From Zoroaster sp. YZ-2022 (taxonomy: Eukaryota > Echinodermata > Asteroidea > Forcipulatida > Zoroasteridae), in assembly GCA_029582265.1 (NCBI GenBank), contig CM055835.1, positions 11,418,041 to 11,482,040 of the forward strand: DNA of 64,000 bases, written 5' to 3'. A program made the translations under genes and the position numbers. Every line of letters begins with the position of its first letter. The first letter of the stretch is position 1. Positions 41,061 through 53,646 of the stretch are shown in pieces. The notes below the pieces were generated by a model, which searched no databases, had not been told where the DNA came from, and was given only the letters and a program-made list of their open reading frames with translations.

Positions 41061-41117
41061 AACAAATGCACCATGCCATTATTTTATGCTGTGCTACCAG
41101 TATATTTATGTACATAT

Positions 41118-42490
41118 GGGCAATTCTCCGGTAACGGAATGACGTCCATTCATGACCCAGCCAACATTTGCCCATCACCTAGAAAATATGTTTTATACTA
41201 GACAACTAATCTATGTATGAAATGGGAGCCAAGATCCAACAGATTCATTAAACACAATTGAAAAAAAAATTCACCTGCTGGGTCACTTTAGGGAGGTCAA
41301 AATTTCGGGAACGGAATTACGGCGAAGGAAAAGGAAAAGCAGTTTTCAGGTCTTGCATAAATTAATAAATCTCTGTGAAGTTTAGTAATTTCCAAAAGGT
41401 GTTATTTGTAGCATATATAGACTTTAGTTGGGTTAATAACTACAATGCAAAATAAAATTTGAAATACAACACACATGTATTATTCTTTTATTGAAAAAAA
41501 TGACCTTCAATCATGGTAACGGAATTACGTCAGGATGGTAACGGAATTACGTATTGTATTTGTACAGGTCTAAAAATAGCGTTAAATGTAAGGCAAAAAC
41601 AGTATGTACAGTATTTTACTTGAATTTCTACATTTAGCCATATCCATTTTGTGTTTTTTATGATATGCAATAATGTTCTCACAAGTACGTATCCCGAACA
41701 TACATAATCCAATTAAATCATGCCAACTTAACAATTTCCAACCAAATTAATGAACGTTTACTGCCTATAAACACTGTACAAATAGCATACTTTTGCATTC
41801 AAACTAAATATTGTGTCATATTTTTTAGGAAACTGTTTTTTCCCCCTTTTTTTTATTGAGAAATATTTATTAATTAACATTAAATAAGTTTGTCACAGAA
41901 GATGTCAAAAGTCACAGTAGAAGTCATTATAACAGTAATAAAAACTTGAATATAAACTGCAGTGCAAATCCGTAACCATGGTTACCGTAATTCCGTTACT
42001 GTATATTAAAGTACTAAGCAAATGTCCGAAAGTGAAATTATTTTTATAACATTTCTAGGGAGGTATGTTTAGAAAAAAAAACAATGTTGGGATTTTTATT
42101 ATTATTTTCTTTGCCCCAAAAATTACTTTTGTGCATTATTTTGGTAACGGAATTACGTGTGATTTTCTCATGTTTTATTTTTCAATGTTTGGAGAACACG
42201 AAAAGTAATTTTAATTTTTTTACATGCAAAAGTAATCTTTGGTACAATGGCTATTTAGACACACAAACAATTGTTTTCCCACAAGGCCTCCACTAATCAC
42301 AATGTCCAAGAGAATTACATTTTGAGACTTACGACCCAAAAATCCATACTTCTCCCAAGAAACATGAGTTTTTCATATTTTAACCACTTGGATTGGATTC
42401 CCTATGAAATTCTGGTCTAGAATCAATATGAAATATTCCTCTGTTGCTAATGTAAAATTTTGACAATTTTTCTCTCTCCCATGGAGAATT
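41118..42490. mobile_element. Motif-array DNA element (GGTAACGGAATTACG)
   Basis: GGTAACGGAATTACG or one-base variants at 41130, 41307, 41515, 41537, 42143, and inverted near 41979. The left end is GGGCAATTCTCC and a possible right end GGAGAATT lies near 42483. No transposase frame. The right boundary is uncertain. Confidence 0.55.
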
Positions 42491-43034
42491 ATGTACATGT
42501 ACATATATGTACATGTATGCTCCGGTGAGTCCACTTAGTTTATTTGTGAAAATGTCTTATAAATACATTTGAAAAAGTTATTTACTTTATTTCGAGCAAT
42601 GTACATGTATACTATGTACACAAATAAGGATGAGTGTAAAATAAGGATTGAGAAACATGTTAAATCAATCAAAATAACAATTCTGCTCTGTTTATAAATA
42701 AGATCACACATTTTGCTAGTGCGTTGATAAGTACTCAGTCCATGCACAAGATCTCACTATGTACACCCAACAGAAACCCTCTTGCCCCCTTAGGTCAATA
42801 TCTGGAAAATTACCAAAAATTCCTGGATTTACATGTACATTTAAATTTTGATCCTGCTAGGATATTGAATACACCTAAGACTATCGTAGTCATTGACGGA
42901 TGAATCACCTTTGATGCAAACTAATTCCAGTTGTGTTGCCCCTGGCCCCATATGTGACATGTACAATGCAGTGATTATAAACATGTTCTGTACAGATTCC
43001 ATAGAATGTATTTCCTACATGTACATATACTGTA

Positions 43035-43305
43035 CTCTTGCAGAAAGTGTGGTTGTCACCCAAGAGTTCCCCAATTGGGGTCTATTGTAATCTTCCTTGG
43101 GAGAATAGGGTTTCAATCAGGATAAAAGTATCTCCCAATTGGGATGGTATAGTTGACATTGACCCAGTGAGCCATAGTAATGCAGAAAGTGGTGTTACCC
43201 AAGGGTTTCCTAATTGGGGCCTATTGGTATCCCAATTAGGAGAATTTACATGTAGTTTTAATCAGGATCTCCCAATCGGGATAATGTAGTTGACATCTAC
43301 CCTGT
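43035..43305. repeat. Tandem duplication with CCCAATTGGG palindromes
   Basis: Two units of about 140 bp share GCAGAAAGTG, CACCCAAG-like, AATTGGGGYCTATTG, ATCAGGAT and TAGTTGACAT. Each holds several CCCAATTGGG-type palindromes (best CCCCAATTGGGG at 43069). Confidence 0.75.
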
Positions 43306-43378
43306 GACCATACAAGTTTTTATGTATGTATACGTACATGTATGTACATGTACATAGTACAGAAAGACAAATGGAAAC

Positions 43379-43698
43379 TTAAAGGGACAATATTGTCATG
43401 ATCAGAGCAGACTTTCGACAGTGCATGGAATTGGTGTCATAGTTTAAGATGAATTCAGTGACTGAAAATAATACCCCACGAGCGATGCATAAATAATGAG
43501 CCAGTGACTGCATAATAATGATATTTATGCAGCAACCATGGTAATATGATCATATTGCGCCAGGTTTTCTAGGCCAGCACGCGCTCGTGGGATAATATTT
43601 TCAGTCATTGAGTTGACGTACATTGTACATGTAGGACAGTGATTCTATGCCCTGTCGAAAGTCTGCTCTGATCGTGACAATATTGTCTGTCCCTTTAA
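43379..43698. mobile_element. TTAA MITE (AGGGACAATA family), most complete copy
   Basis: 320 bp, TTAA at both ends, long inverted repeats AAAGGGACAATATTGTCATG / GTGACAATATTGTC...CCCTTT followed by GCAGACTTTCGACA and its complement. An inner inverted pair centres on CCACGAGCG / CGCTCGTGG. Confidence 0.88.
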
Positions 43699-43911
43699 AA
43701 ACAAATTCCATGAACAATCAAATTCCAATACATGTACATGTACATGTACATGTATGTAAAAGAATTCGAAACAAGGAGTGGCAAGACATGTTTTTACCTG
43801 GCTCTCAAAGATCATGATATTTATGCATAATGTCGGCCTTTTCTGCCCTTTCTGTGAGCACCGAACACAAATGCATACATGTACATGTATTGATTGTTTT
43901 TGGGTCATTCC

Positions 43912-45689
43912 ACCAGGTTGGGACAAAACCACTTTTACAGGGGTGTCTCTTTTTACAGCATTTTTTTCCACTTAAGACTTTAAAATCAATTTTATTTAAA
44001 TACATGATGTTTTAGTCAATTGTTAAGCATTATTGTTAGGAGGAAAAAATAAATACAAAATAATTCCTGTGTGTGAGATTTATTTCAGTTTCTTGTGGTG
44101 TCCCCCCTTTTTAAAGACTTGTTTGTGTTACAACAAAACACAAACAAAAATACTGCCGGTTTTCTTTTAGTGAAGAAAAATAACAATTAAGAAAATGCAT
44201 GTATTAATTTTAAAGACATTCTCAACCTTCCAGAAAATAGTAATTTGCATTCAAACACTGCTCCATTTTTTTTTCACAGCACAATAAAATCACGCTTACC
44301 TACGTGATGCGTGGTGTCCCCTTAAAACAAATCTGTAAAACGTTGGTATTATGATGTTGATCATCTATAACATTAATTAAATAATAAATCAGAGTGTCCC
44401 ACAATTGTAATTAGTGATTCTAGTTTACACAGAAAACATTATATAAAACAAACTCTACTTAGTTTTCCGTGCACCTAATCTTAAAACAGCAGACCCATTC
44501 ATGGTGTCCCTACACATATTAATCACGTAGGTATACTTTCCGACAGCTATAAAACAAACAATCCCAACATTGAGAACGCGCCTGTCATGACAGGGCACTA
44601 TGCCTTGCAGCTTCATGTGGGTACAAAGGTCAATGTAATTTTCCATTCGTACTGCTAGCTAGAGACGTCTGTTTGTGTGGTGTCCCCATCATCACGTAGG
44701 TACCATTCTCTGATAGATTATTTCTACATTGAACAGTTGAGGATAATAAAATGTAGAATATTGGATAGTAATTATATTGCATAATGGCCTGCATCTTAAC
44801 TAGGTTTAAGTTTGTGAATATTTGTATTTTAATTTTTTTTTAACTATCTGCCAACGTAGGAGTGTCACATGGATACAGTGTCCCTGCAACGTACATGTAC
44901 ATGCGTAGGTACCATTCTGTGATAGATTATTTCTACATTAAACAGTTTGGAATTGTGAAATGTACACTCCTTGATGACAGTCTTACTTGATGATTAACTT
45001 CATCGGACATAAAAAGACCTATGACAAGGCGCTGTTTTTTTCTTTCTTTTTTCTTACATACTGATTGCACTGAATGGCACATAGACATGGTGTCCATGAA
45101 AACGTAGGTACTAAATTTCATCATGCCAGTGAAGCAGAAAAAATTGTGAACAAGTCTGTATTGTTTAATAATACTTCATAACATTATGTAGTGATGAATT
45201 TCACATAAACATAAGCTCTGCCAACTTATCTACTCTGTCAGAAGTCAAGAAAAACTCAACTTGAACAAAACATGCATTGAAACAAACATGAAAGGGACTG
45301 AATGCATCCATAAGATGGTAGACTTTTCGTCACCCAGGTTTTTTTGTGAACAAGTTCTCTGCCATTTTTTTAAATGATGTGCAAAGACATATTCTGTGGA
45401 CTGTTATTAAATGTTGTATGGCTCAGGTTTATATAGTGTGTCAAAGAAAAGTGATGTTATCATTAAATATGGTGTCCACTGAAACGTAGGTATTTTGAAA
45501 TGAGTACTAGTGTATTTCGTGCCTAATACTATCTTTGTCAATGATGCTGTACAAAAAATCTAATCAAATTATAAAAATACAACATATAGGGCCACTATAA
45601 AATACATTTCTTAGGTACAAATGTAGCAGTCATATTTAAATTTTTCCTATTCGTGTAACACTTTTTGCCCCAACCTGGTGGAATGACCC
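43912..45689. mobile_element. Motif-array DNA element (GGTGTCC...ACGTAGGTA)
   Basis: 1778 bp with inverted ends GGGTCATTCCACCAGGTTGG, about 27 bp with one mismatch. Inside, GGTGTCC or a close variant recurs at roughly 43940, 44098, 44318, 44503, 44680, 44878, 45089 and 45470. Most are followed 5-25 nt later by ACGTAGGTA. Flanks are T runs, so the target duplication is ambiguous. No transposase frame. Confidence 0.82.
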
Positions 45690-46960
45690 TTTTACATCAT
45701 CGACATGTAATTCTAAAGGCCATATTGAACACTATAGATAACCTGCAGGTGGAACCTGGAAAATATAGTGCTTAGACTGCACCCTACATGTACATGTATA
45801 TGCAATGATGCAGAAGGGTGAGTGGCATATGGTATGTCATGAGCTTTGTTTTGCTGTGTTCCATGAGGCACGCACCAGGATAACAAATTTCCCCTCCAGC
45901 AAATCTTTATTGAATAATTACAGTGTTGTGAAGAAGAAAAATCCATACATGTACATGTACATATAATGCATTTGAAAATGAATATTCTCAATGTTCTCCA
46001 AACGTGCAGATGGATTGAGCTGATGGGTGTTTAATCAAATTCCCATGAATTGTACATGTACACGTATGTAAATGCACATAAAAATGTCGGTATTTGTAAT
46101 TTAAAAAAGGCAGTTGAACATCATTATAATGGACAGATACAGGAAGTTTGAATTATTTTAAATGCAAGCAATGGGAGGGGGGGTCAGAATCCCCTGATTA
46201 AAATGTACTTTTTCATTTTTATTTTCTTCTGAATATCACCTTGTTTTTACATCATCAACATTCTGAAGGCCATGTAATTATGAGCAATTAGCTAATTGCT
46301 ATCATCATAAAGGTGCATTAATGTAGTACCTCACACCAGTACATGTAACTGGTGCCGTGCTCTACATACATGTACATGTATGTACATCCTTGGACAACGC
46401 ACAATCATGGAGCCCTACATGTACAGGGGGTACATGTACTATCAAACCATGCTTAAACTTTAAAGTCATCAAATTTTAATATTTTTTTTAATACATTGGC
46501 CTAGGCCACTTGTAATTCTCCATTGTTCACAATCGGTAGGGTGTTCATCATGGACATGCATGGTTGCCTCACAAATTGTACGTTGTAGGTGAAGACGTGT
46601 CTTGAGCGATGTGCATTTATTGTCCATGGGGATTTTGTACTGACAACAATGAAACTGTTGAATGTCCATTAAAAAAAATCTGATAATTTCCACTTAGTAT
46701 TGGATTTTATTTATCACTGTGTCAACAATGTCTCATTTGATAAATTATTGCAGTGTGTGGTTATTCAGTTTGACTTTTTAGTCGCAAATTACTAAGTACA
46801 TGATGAACCCCTGTGTAATAAATTTAATATCCCTGTTTAATTTAAGTGTTCCATGTACAATGTACATATACTGTATGCATGTAAACCAAATTTGAAGTCA
46901 TTAAATCTATCAATAATCTCAAGAACATACACATACTGTACATGTACGTGATCTCATAAA
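45690..46960. other. No recognised gene; many TACATGTA palindromes
   Basis: Runs of TACATGTACATGTA near 45784, 45950, 46050, 46370 and 46420. Nothing else recognised. Confidence 0.5.
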
Positions 46961-46963
46961 AAC

Positions 46964-47162
46964 TTATGACAGTATCGTCACGATCAGAGCAGACTTTCAA
47001 CAGGGCATGGAATTGGTGTCCTAGTACAGATGAACACAGTGACTGAAAATTGCAGGCACATTTATGAAGCAACAAAGGCAATATGACCTTCAGCCACTGG
47101 GTTAATCTAAAACTAGCACTCTGATTCCATGCCCTGTTGATCATGACGATATTGTCGCTTTA
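46964..47162. mobile_element. TTAA MITE (AGGGACAATA family), internally deleted
   Basis: About 200 bp: CGTCACGATCAGAGCAGACT at the left, CCATGCCCTGTTGATCATGA and a GTCGCTTTAA end at the right. Confidence 0.8.
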
Positions 47163-47509
47163 ACTTGGTGAAGAGTTGATGATAGCACCAAACATGTATG
47201 TACTGAGATTAGAGAGAAAATCCATCTGACAATGTTTAGAAAATATGAAATGTACATTATTAGAATTTTGAAATGATTTTTCACACATGCATCTGAATAC
47301 AATTGATATCTTTCTTGTTTACGATACAAAGAAATGCAAACAGTTTGGATGCATTTTTTGCCTTTAAGAAAGAGCCTGCTAGGCCAATAACTGTAACTAT
47401 TTTGCATTTATACTATACACAAAAATATAGGTCATTTTGGTAAGCAGTTTGCAACAGCTACATTGTACATGTACATGTACGTGTAAGTAGTTTGGATGTA
47501 TTTTACAGG

Positions 47510-47705
47510 CATGTGATTTATTAGGATTTTTCCCTGATTTCAGGATTTTTTACAAATCAACCTTTGCCTCAAAATTAAAGTCAGAAGAGAGGTACATGTA
47601 CATGTAGCCACCAAGGAAAGAAAAAAGTAGCCTGTATTGTGTCCAAACCTCTAGTTTCTTGTTTGTAAGGATGTGGAGAGTCTGTAAATACTCCAAAAGT
47701 AGTTA
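47510..47705. repeat. Dispersed repeat shared with 57655-57830
   Basis: TGTGATTT..AGGATTTTT, TATTGTGTCCAAACCTCTA and GTCTGTAAAT-CTCCAAAA appear in both places in the same order and orientation. Type unknown. Confidence 0.6.
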
Positions 47706-48389
47706 TACATGTACAATGTACTTGTGCATTGTACAATCTGGATTTTATATATGCAGTGTCATTGTACACATATGAAAGCCTACTATACATGGTACCTTTG
47801 AACATGTGTACAAAGGCAATGTACACTGTACATGTATATGAAATTTACAACTGCTTCCATACACATGTAATTCTTTGTATTATTCATACACGTGTGTACG
47901 TCATCATGCAAACAGCAATAAAGTGTACATGTATACCATTCAATATTTTGATTAACATGTCCTTGTTTTTACAATTTAATTATGTTGTTTTTTTTGTCTG
48001 TGCCACAGATGAAATATGTTATGTACACAGACGAGCATCCAGGTGGCACACCATAATGCCAGGTGAAGCATACATGTAGGACAGACACGTACATACATGT
48101 ACATGTATTTAGCTAACACAGTAAGGCAATTGTTGTACACACAATGGCACTTGGAGTTTAATGGCAAAGCACTACAGATCTCTCTGGAATTTTAACATCA
48201 GAATGGTGAGTGAACCCTTTCAGTGAACATTTTATCAGTGCAAATATGTGTACAAACATTTTCCTAACGTAGGAAAAATTTGTGACCATGTGTGTTTTAG
48301 GTTTCATTTCTTGGCTAGAAATACATTTATCAGGTAAACTTGTGTTTGTTCCAACTTCAATGAAAACAGTAGTACATATGTACACATTA

Positions 48390-49197
48390 CAGAGATGCCA
48401 ACATACACGATTTGGGCGTAGCAAATACGATTTTGAGCAGTGAATACAACTCTACGATAATACTTCATTGAAATACGCTAAACAAGTCGCCCCAGTATAA
48501 TTGTATAGTTACAATACAAGCAAACAATGAATGAACTAAAAATGTGGAAATAAGCTTAAAAAAGAAGGCCGGAACAATGGAGGCTCAAAAGAAAAAAAGG
48601 AGACTTTCTGAACAAAAATACCTTCCGGAATATACAACTGAGTGGCCTGTTATTGTGAGATCTAATGCATTCTGCGTTCTTTGCAAGTGCGACGTCACCA
48701 AGCATATAAACACTGTCAAACACAAATCCTACCAGATGGCTGTCGAGTCAACAAAATCCGTTGCCTGGTTTTCACTCCAGCTCAAGATACCAGCATTATT
48801 AACGCTGAAGTGTTACATGTATGTGTCGAGCTAAGGCTATCAATTTGTTATTTGCCTTTGAGACCCCAAGAAAGAGAACAGTTAGTATTATAATCAAAAT
48901 TTCTAACGTGACTGATGCATGGATTACTAATACGGAAGATCATTATTGTTAGCTGTTTAAGATAAGATACGTCTAGCATTGTTATAATTTCATAGTTTTT
49001 CATTGAGTATTTTCCTCCCATTTACTCTGCCCCAGTCCCACTACCGCCAGCGGGGTTCACACCGAGTGCGGCGCTGACGCCTGGGTCACTTGCCGAAATC
49101 CCGGACATGCATTTTTTAGCGTTAGATTTTTGCGATTTTTTTTTTTTTTCAATAGCCAGTTGCTACTCTTTTTTGGAATTCAATGTTGGCATCTCTG
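48390..49197 (+). mobile_element. hAT-like transposon remnant, 6-bp TSD, with N-terminal zinc-finger fragment
   Basis: 808 bp. Ends CAGAGATGCCAAC / GTTGGCATCTCTG, exact 6-bp duplication ACATTA (48384-48389, 49198-49203). The frame 48544-48834 encodes KYLPEYTTEWPVIV, then FCVLCKCDVTKHINTVKHKS and VESTKSVAWF. This is the tryptophan-plus-CxxC...HxxxxH layout seen at the N-terminus of some hAT-type transposases. The catalytic domain has been deleted. Confidence 0.78.
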
Positions 49198-49251
49198 ACA
49201 TTACATGTAGGCTACATGTACATTGTACATAAACTGCCAAAAGTCTACATC

Positions 49252-50483
49252 CAGGGAACGATTTCGTTCAAAAATGCAAAAAATGAATTTGTATAGCAAA
49301 ATAATTTTTTGTATAGCAAATTTAAAATACTTAAAATTACAGTATGTTGTGTGCATGTAGGTAAAGGTGTTGTTTGTCAAGGCTTTACTGTCATTTAGTT
49401 CATAATATGAATGTCCAAATTTTACCAGAAATAATCACCTTTAATTTCCGGAAATTGAGCCACAGGTGTTAAAAAAATTCACATGTTTCTTTCTTCTAGG
49501 CCAATTTCTTCATTATTTTCGCCAAATTGCAGTCATTCATGAAGTCAACCATTTTCTTTTTTGTTTACATTGTTATATCGATCGCTAAAACAATATCACG
49601 AAAACAAATTACCGACTGCGGCATGTTCGGGTGCTTTTCAAAGTGAATGTTACTTTGTGGTATGATCAAGCTTGATTTTGATTATTAAAAATTTGTCAGG
49701 AAAATGAGTGGCTCACTGTGGTTGAAAGTGCAATCATATTGTGTGCCGAAATGATTCTAAATCTCACCACTACATATATAAATGAATGCTCATTTTGTTA
49801 AATGTTCAAAAACTTTTATTATAAAACGAAGTTGTAACGTTCCTTTCAATACGGCCGTGGTGATCGTATAAAAGCGCACATGGTACTATTGTGTATAGGG
49901 GGTGGCTCAATTGCTCAATGTTTCAACCCCCAAATTTGGCAGAAGAAAAAATAAACATGTGCATTTGGGCTAAAATAAAAAATGGACGGTTGTTGCGTGT
50001 TTTCCATTTCGGGAATTTCGCCCATAGTTAATTCATCAGCAGAAAAATAATGCATGCACATAGAATTTTAGGCATTGTGGATAAAATCCTTACGGATTGC
50101 TGGGAAATAAAGTTGCATGTACGGATACACATACATGTACACTAGGTAAAACCAGTGCACATGTTCACTATTGCATCAAAACCGTCGTGTCATGATATCA
50201 TCGTTGACCACGTACGTCGCACGGATGTACCCCTGGCCTGGTCTGGATACACGGAAACAAACCCAGTCGGGACGGATCCCTTGATATTTTTTGGTCGGAA
50301 ATATGTGTAAACGTTATTTCGGGAAAGGTTTGTGAATATGATTTCAAAAATGTTTATTAATAAAGCACAATAGTGAAAAACCTGTTGCAAATTGCGATGT
50401 ATTGTTTGAAATTCAATTGCAGATTGTCCAAATTACATTGTACGTCGCATTTTGCGATGCGATACAGGGGAAATCGTTTACTG
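49252..50483. mobile_element. 1.2-kb DNA element (CAGGGAACGATTTC ends), copy 2
   Basis: Ends CAGGGAACGATTTCG / GAAATCGTTTACTG, with 5-bp direct repeats ACATC on both sides (49247-49251, 50484-50488). Colinear with 10354-11645 apart from short indels. Confidence 0.8.
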
Positions 50484-50488
50484 ACATC

Positions 50489-50612
50489 CTGTACATGAAG
50501 TGTGCCAGCCTGCCATGACCCAGTCCATGGCATTGTACTCCAAATGTGCACACACACAACGTGCATGGTAGCGAGTTTGGTTAACCTACATGTACCTGGC
50601 CTACTGTAGGGC
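50489..50612. repeat. GAAGTGTGCCAG-family repeat fragment
   Basis: ATGAAGTGTGCCAGCCTGCC, TGGCATTGTACTCCAAATGT and CCTACTGTAGGGCATC match 33785-33930. It starts right at the end of the preceding element. Confidence 0.7.
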
Positions 50613-50614
50613 AT

Positions 50615-52600
50615 CTAAGACAAGTAAGTGCTCATGGACGGGTATTTGGTTGTGCACACGTGTATGCAGATTACACATACAATCAGTGCAATTTTTGAAA
50701 CAACCCATTCAGGCTACTCCAAGCCATTAGCTGTTGCCAGTGGCATCTTATGGTTACCCTTCTGTGCACTGTCACACCACTGAGATTGCAGGGTAAGGTG
50801 GTCTCCCAGTGATACATTGCAGGCCATACTAATACATGTATGTTCAAACATTTACAGTACGGTTACCTTGGGTGGCACACAGTTGATTTTGTAAGATTAC
50901 TTGCAAAGGACAGCAGGCTTGTACATGTATGTACTGAAGGTTGCTCAAGAACAGAATTTTGTGGATCGGAGTGGCCTCCATGTGTAGGAGGGTTAAGTAC
51001 TGTATGATTGATGAACACAAAATGCAATATGTGCATGTTTAATTATATTTTCACTGACAAGAACATACGTGAACAAGTTTTCTTAGAAATAAAGACAACT
51101 GTTTGTATTTGAATCTGCATATATATGCTCATGCCTTGTAAAATGCGCATTTACATGTAGGAAAATGTTCCCTGCAAGTTGTACATGCATACCCTGTAGT
51201 GTAACTTTGCCCAAGGGGCAATGCTACAATGTAAATCGCAACCAATTATAGTACCTACATGTACACAGTCTTGGTCACAGAATGAGAACGCACTCAAAGG
51301 CGCAGTAACCCGTTTGTAAACAATAAAGTCAGTAAGATCCTTATTCCCAACTGCAATGATTCTGGTTGATTCTAGGGAAATGCAGATTCTGTTAATAGTC
51401 TCTGTGCTACATACATGTATTCTCTGAATGAATGCATACAATTTGATAGCTAAATATAACATTATTAATTAGACCCATTCCCTTGTCACCATTCCAGGGG
51501 AGACATAACGTGAGGTTTAAGACAGTCTTGTTAATATGGATGATAATATTCATAGGAGCTTGGGTGATATACTTGAGGTACACCGGCCCAGATGTATGCA
51601 AAGGAGCTGTTGCAAAGACCCACATTGTGAGTACCCATGATATATGTAGGTGTTAATTGTTTTATTATTATTATTATTATAAAAAAATACATTTCTGGTA
51701 ATGAAACCAAGAATTTGTCAAAAGCACACTTAAGCAATGTAGTTGAGAAGCATGAGCAAACCTGTAAACAAGAGCGATTGCAATGTGAACCAGAAACACT
51801 GGGGTAAACATACAGTATAAAATATAACATTTTCAAAGAGTTAGAGAGGGCTGTTTGTATTAACCGAGCAAAGTTCTTTATTGAATTTTTTAGGGTTAAA
51901 CAATCAGTCAATTTAAAATCTAACATTAGGATCATTTTAGTTTACTATTTATCTGATCTCCTACACCAGGTTGGACTTTCACCTTTGTGTTCTACGGTGA
52001 ATTCCAGGATTTAAAAAACATTTGCTCATACAAAAAAAAAAATATTTTCATAAATTACTTAAATTTTAAATGTAAGAAGCTGCTGAAACTCAGCAATACA
52101 ATCCAATGACCAAATACAATGCATCTCAGCAGCAAGGTTTAAATTTCAAAATATCATTTCCACTAAGTGTTTTTAATGAAATAATCCCAAGATTTAACGT
52201 TTTAACTTTGTACACCAGTGACTGAACAGGTGTGTCAGTGTACAAATACGAGCACATACATGTAGGCAAGATACAGTATAAACAATTTATAAAATTAAAT
52301 TTTCTCTACAGCGACTGAACTCCTGGTTATTGGACTCTGTTCAGTGAATACAGAGACAATATTTAGGCTACATGTGTCTGACCTCCCAGGATTTCTGTGA
52401 TAACATTGTCTAAACCTGAAAAAGTAATTTTATAACCTTTAAGCACTTGTACTGTATCTTGAACTGATAATGCAATTTTTGGTTCCTTTAAGCATCAAAT
52501 GATGTTATTGATTTGAATTAATATGCCTATATCATTAATTTATTTCTGCATTAAAGATTAAACATGAAGCTATTTAAAAATGTTTCTGAACATAATTTAT
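50615..52600. other. No recognised gene
   Basis: AT-rich. A lone AGGAGGGTTAA at 50986-50996 is an end of the CCCTCCTA MITE, and (TTA)n lies at 51660-51680. Open frames here look random. Confidence 0.5.
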
Positions 52601-52608
52601 TTACATGG

Positions 52609-52959
52609 AGTGTCGTGGCCGAGCGGTCTAGCTTACTGGACTCAAGTTCTGGTGTTAGCAGCAGAATGTGGGTTCGAATCCCGGCCGTGACACTTGTGTC
52701 CTTGAGCAAGACACTTAACCATAATTGCTTCTCTCCACCCAGGGGTTAAATGGGTACCTGTGAGGGCAGAGTTGGTTGATTAGCCCTATGCGCTGTAATG
52801 GCAGCAATTGAGCTGTATACTCCCCAGGGAGCTGAGATGGTTTCAGGAATGATTTATGAGCCTTATGAGCAGGGGTAATGATATAATGCGCCTTGAGCAC
52901 CACTCAGTCGGTGGATACGTGCGCTATATAAGTCCATACATTATTATTATTATTATTAT
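52609..52959 (+). mobile_element. tRNA-Leu-derived SINE, copy D, full length
   Basis: Complete: tRNA-Leu(CAA)-like head, body, L2-like tail and (ATT)n. It is flanked by the direct repeat TACATGG (left before GAGTGTCG, right after the ATT run). It lies directly upstream of the CR1/L2-like LINE. Confidence 0.92.
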
Positions 52960-53610
52960 GTACATGGCCAATCCACATTGATCTCCATTGGAACCTTATT
53001 AGGTGAATGTATGATGGCAGTCAGTCAGCATGCTCCTTGCTGGGCTCTGACAATATGTGCTATTTTTGCCATTTGTAGCTTCACATACTGTATGAATTTC
53101 ATACCAGCTGGTGGGGCTTTGACTACTGTTTCTTCTGATGTAAGATATGTACATTCTCAATGTTTCTGGAATGATTCCTGGCCAGTTTTCTTCATGGATT
53201 CTCAGTATTTTCAGCCAGAATCTTGCACTGTATCAAGTCATTGCTGCATTATTCATGTTACGCTTGACCAACCCCATTATGGTCATCCCAGCAGTTGGCA
53301 TCCAGCTTTCACACTCCTTTGTTCTGAGCAAGCGTGGTTTATCTTCACAATGCAACCATCATGGTGTACACATACATGCATATCCTGCCTCTATTCACGT
53401 CTTCAACTTCAAGTTTTTCAACTCCTTGATGCCTGCTATTGTACAACACAATCAAGCCCATGTTCTGACCAAGCACCCTTTTGTGGCTTCTTCAATTCAT
53501 CATGGCTGACTAAATACAAGTACAAACCAAGACCTCCAAGAAACTGTAAGTTTGGAAATGCCCCAATCAGTTATTATTCCAACTGTGTTGCTTCATTTAA
53601 CATTGTATTT

Positions 53611-53646
53611 GATGTCTGTGGTGATATTGAAAGTAATCCTGGTCCA
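53611..53646 (+). other. 2A-like ribosome-skipping motif in LINE ORF
   Basis: Encodes DVCGDIESNPGP, residues 212-223 of the open frame, fitting the 2A consensus D-x-E-x-N-P-G-P with break before the last Pro. Such motifs at the N-terminus of CR1/L2-type LINEs are known from marine invertebrates. It would separate the N-terminal segment from the endonuclease-RT part during translation. Confidence 0.85.
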
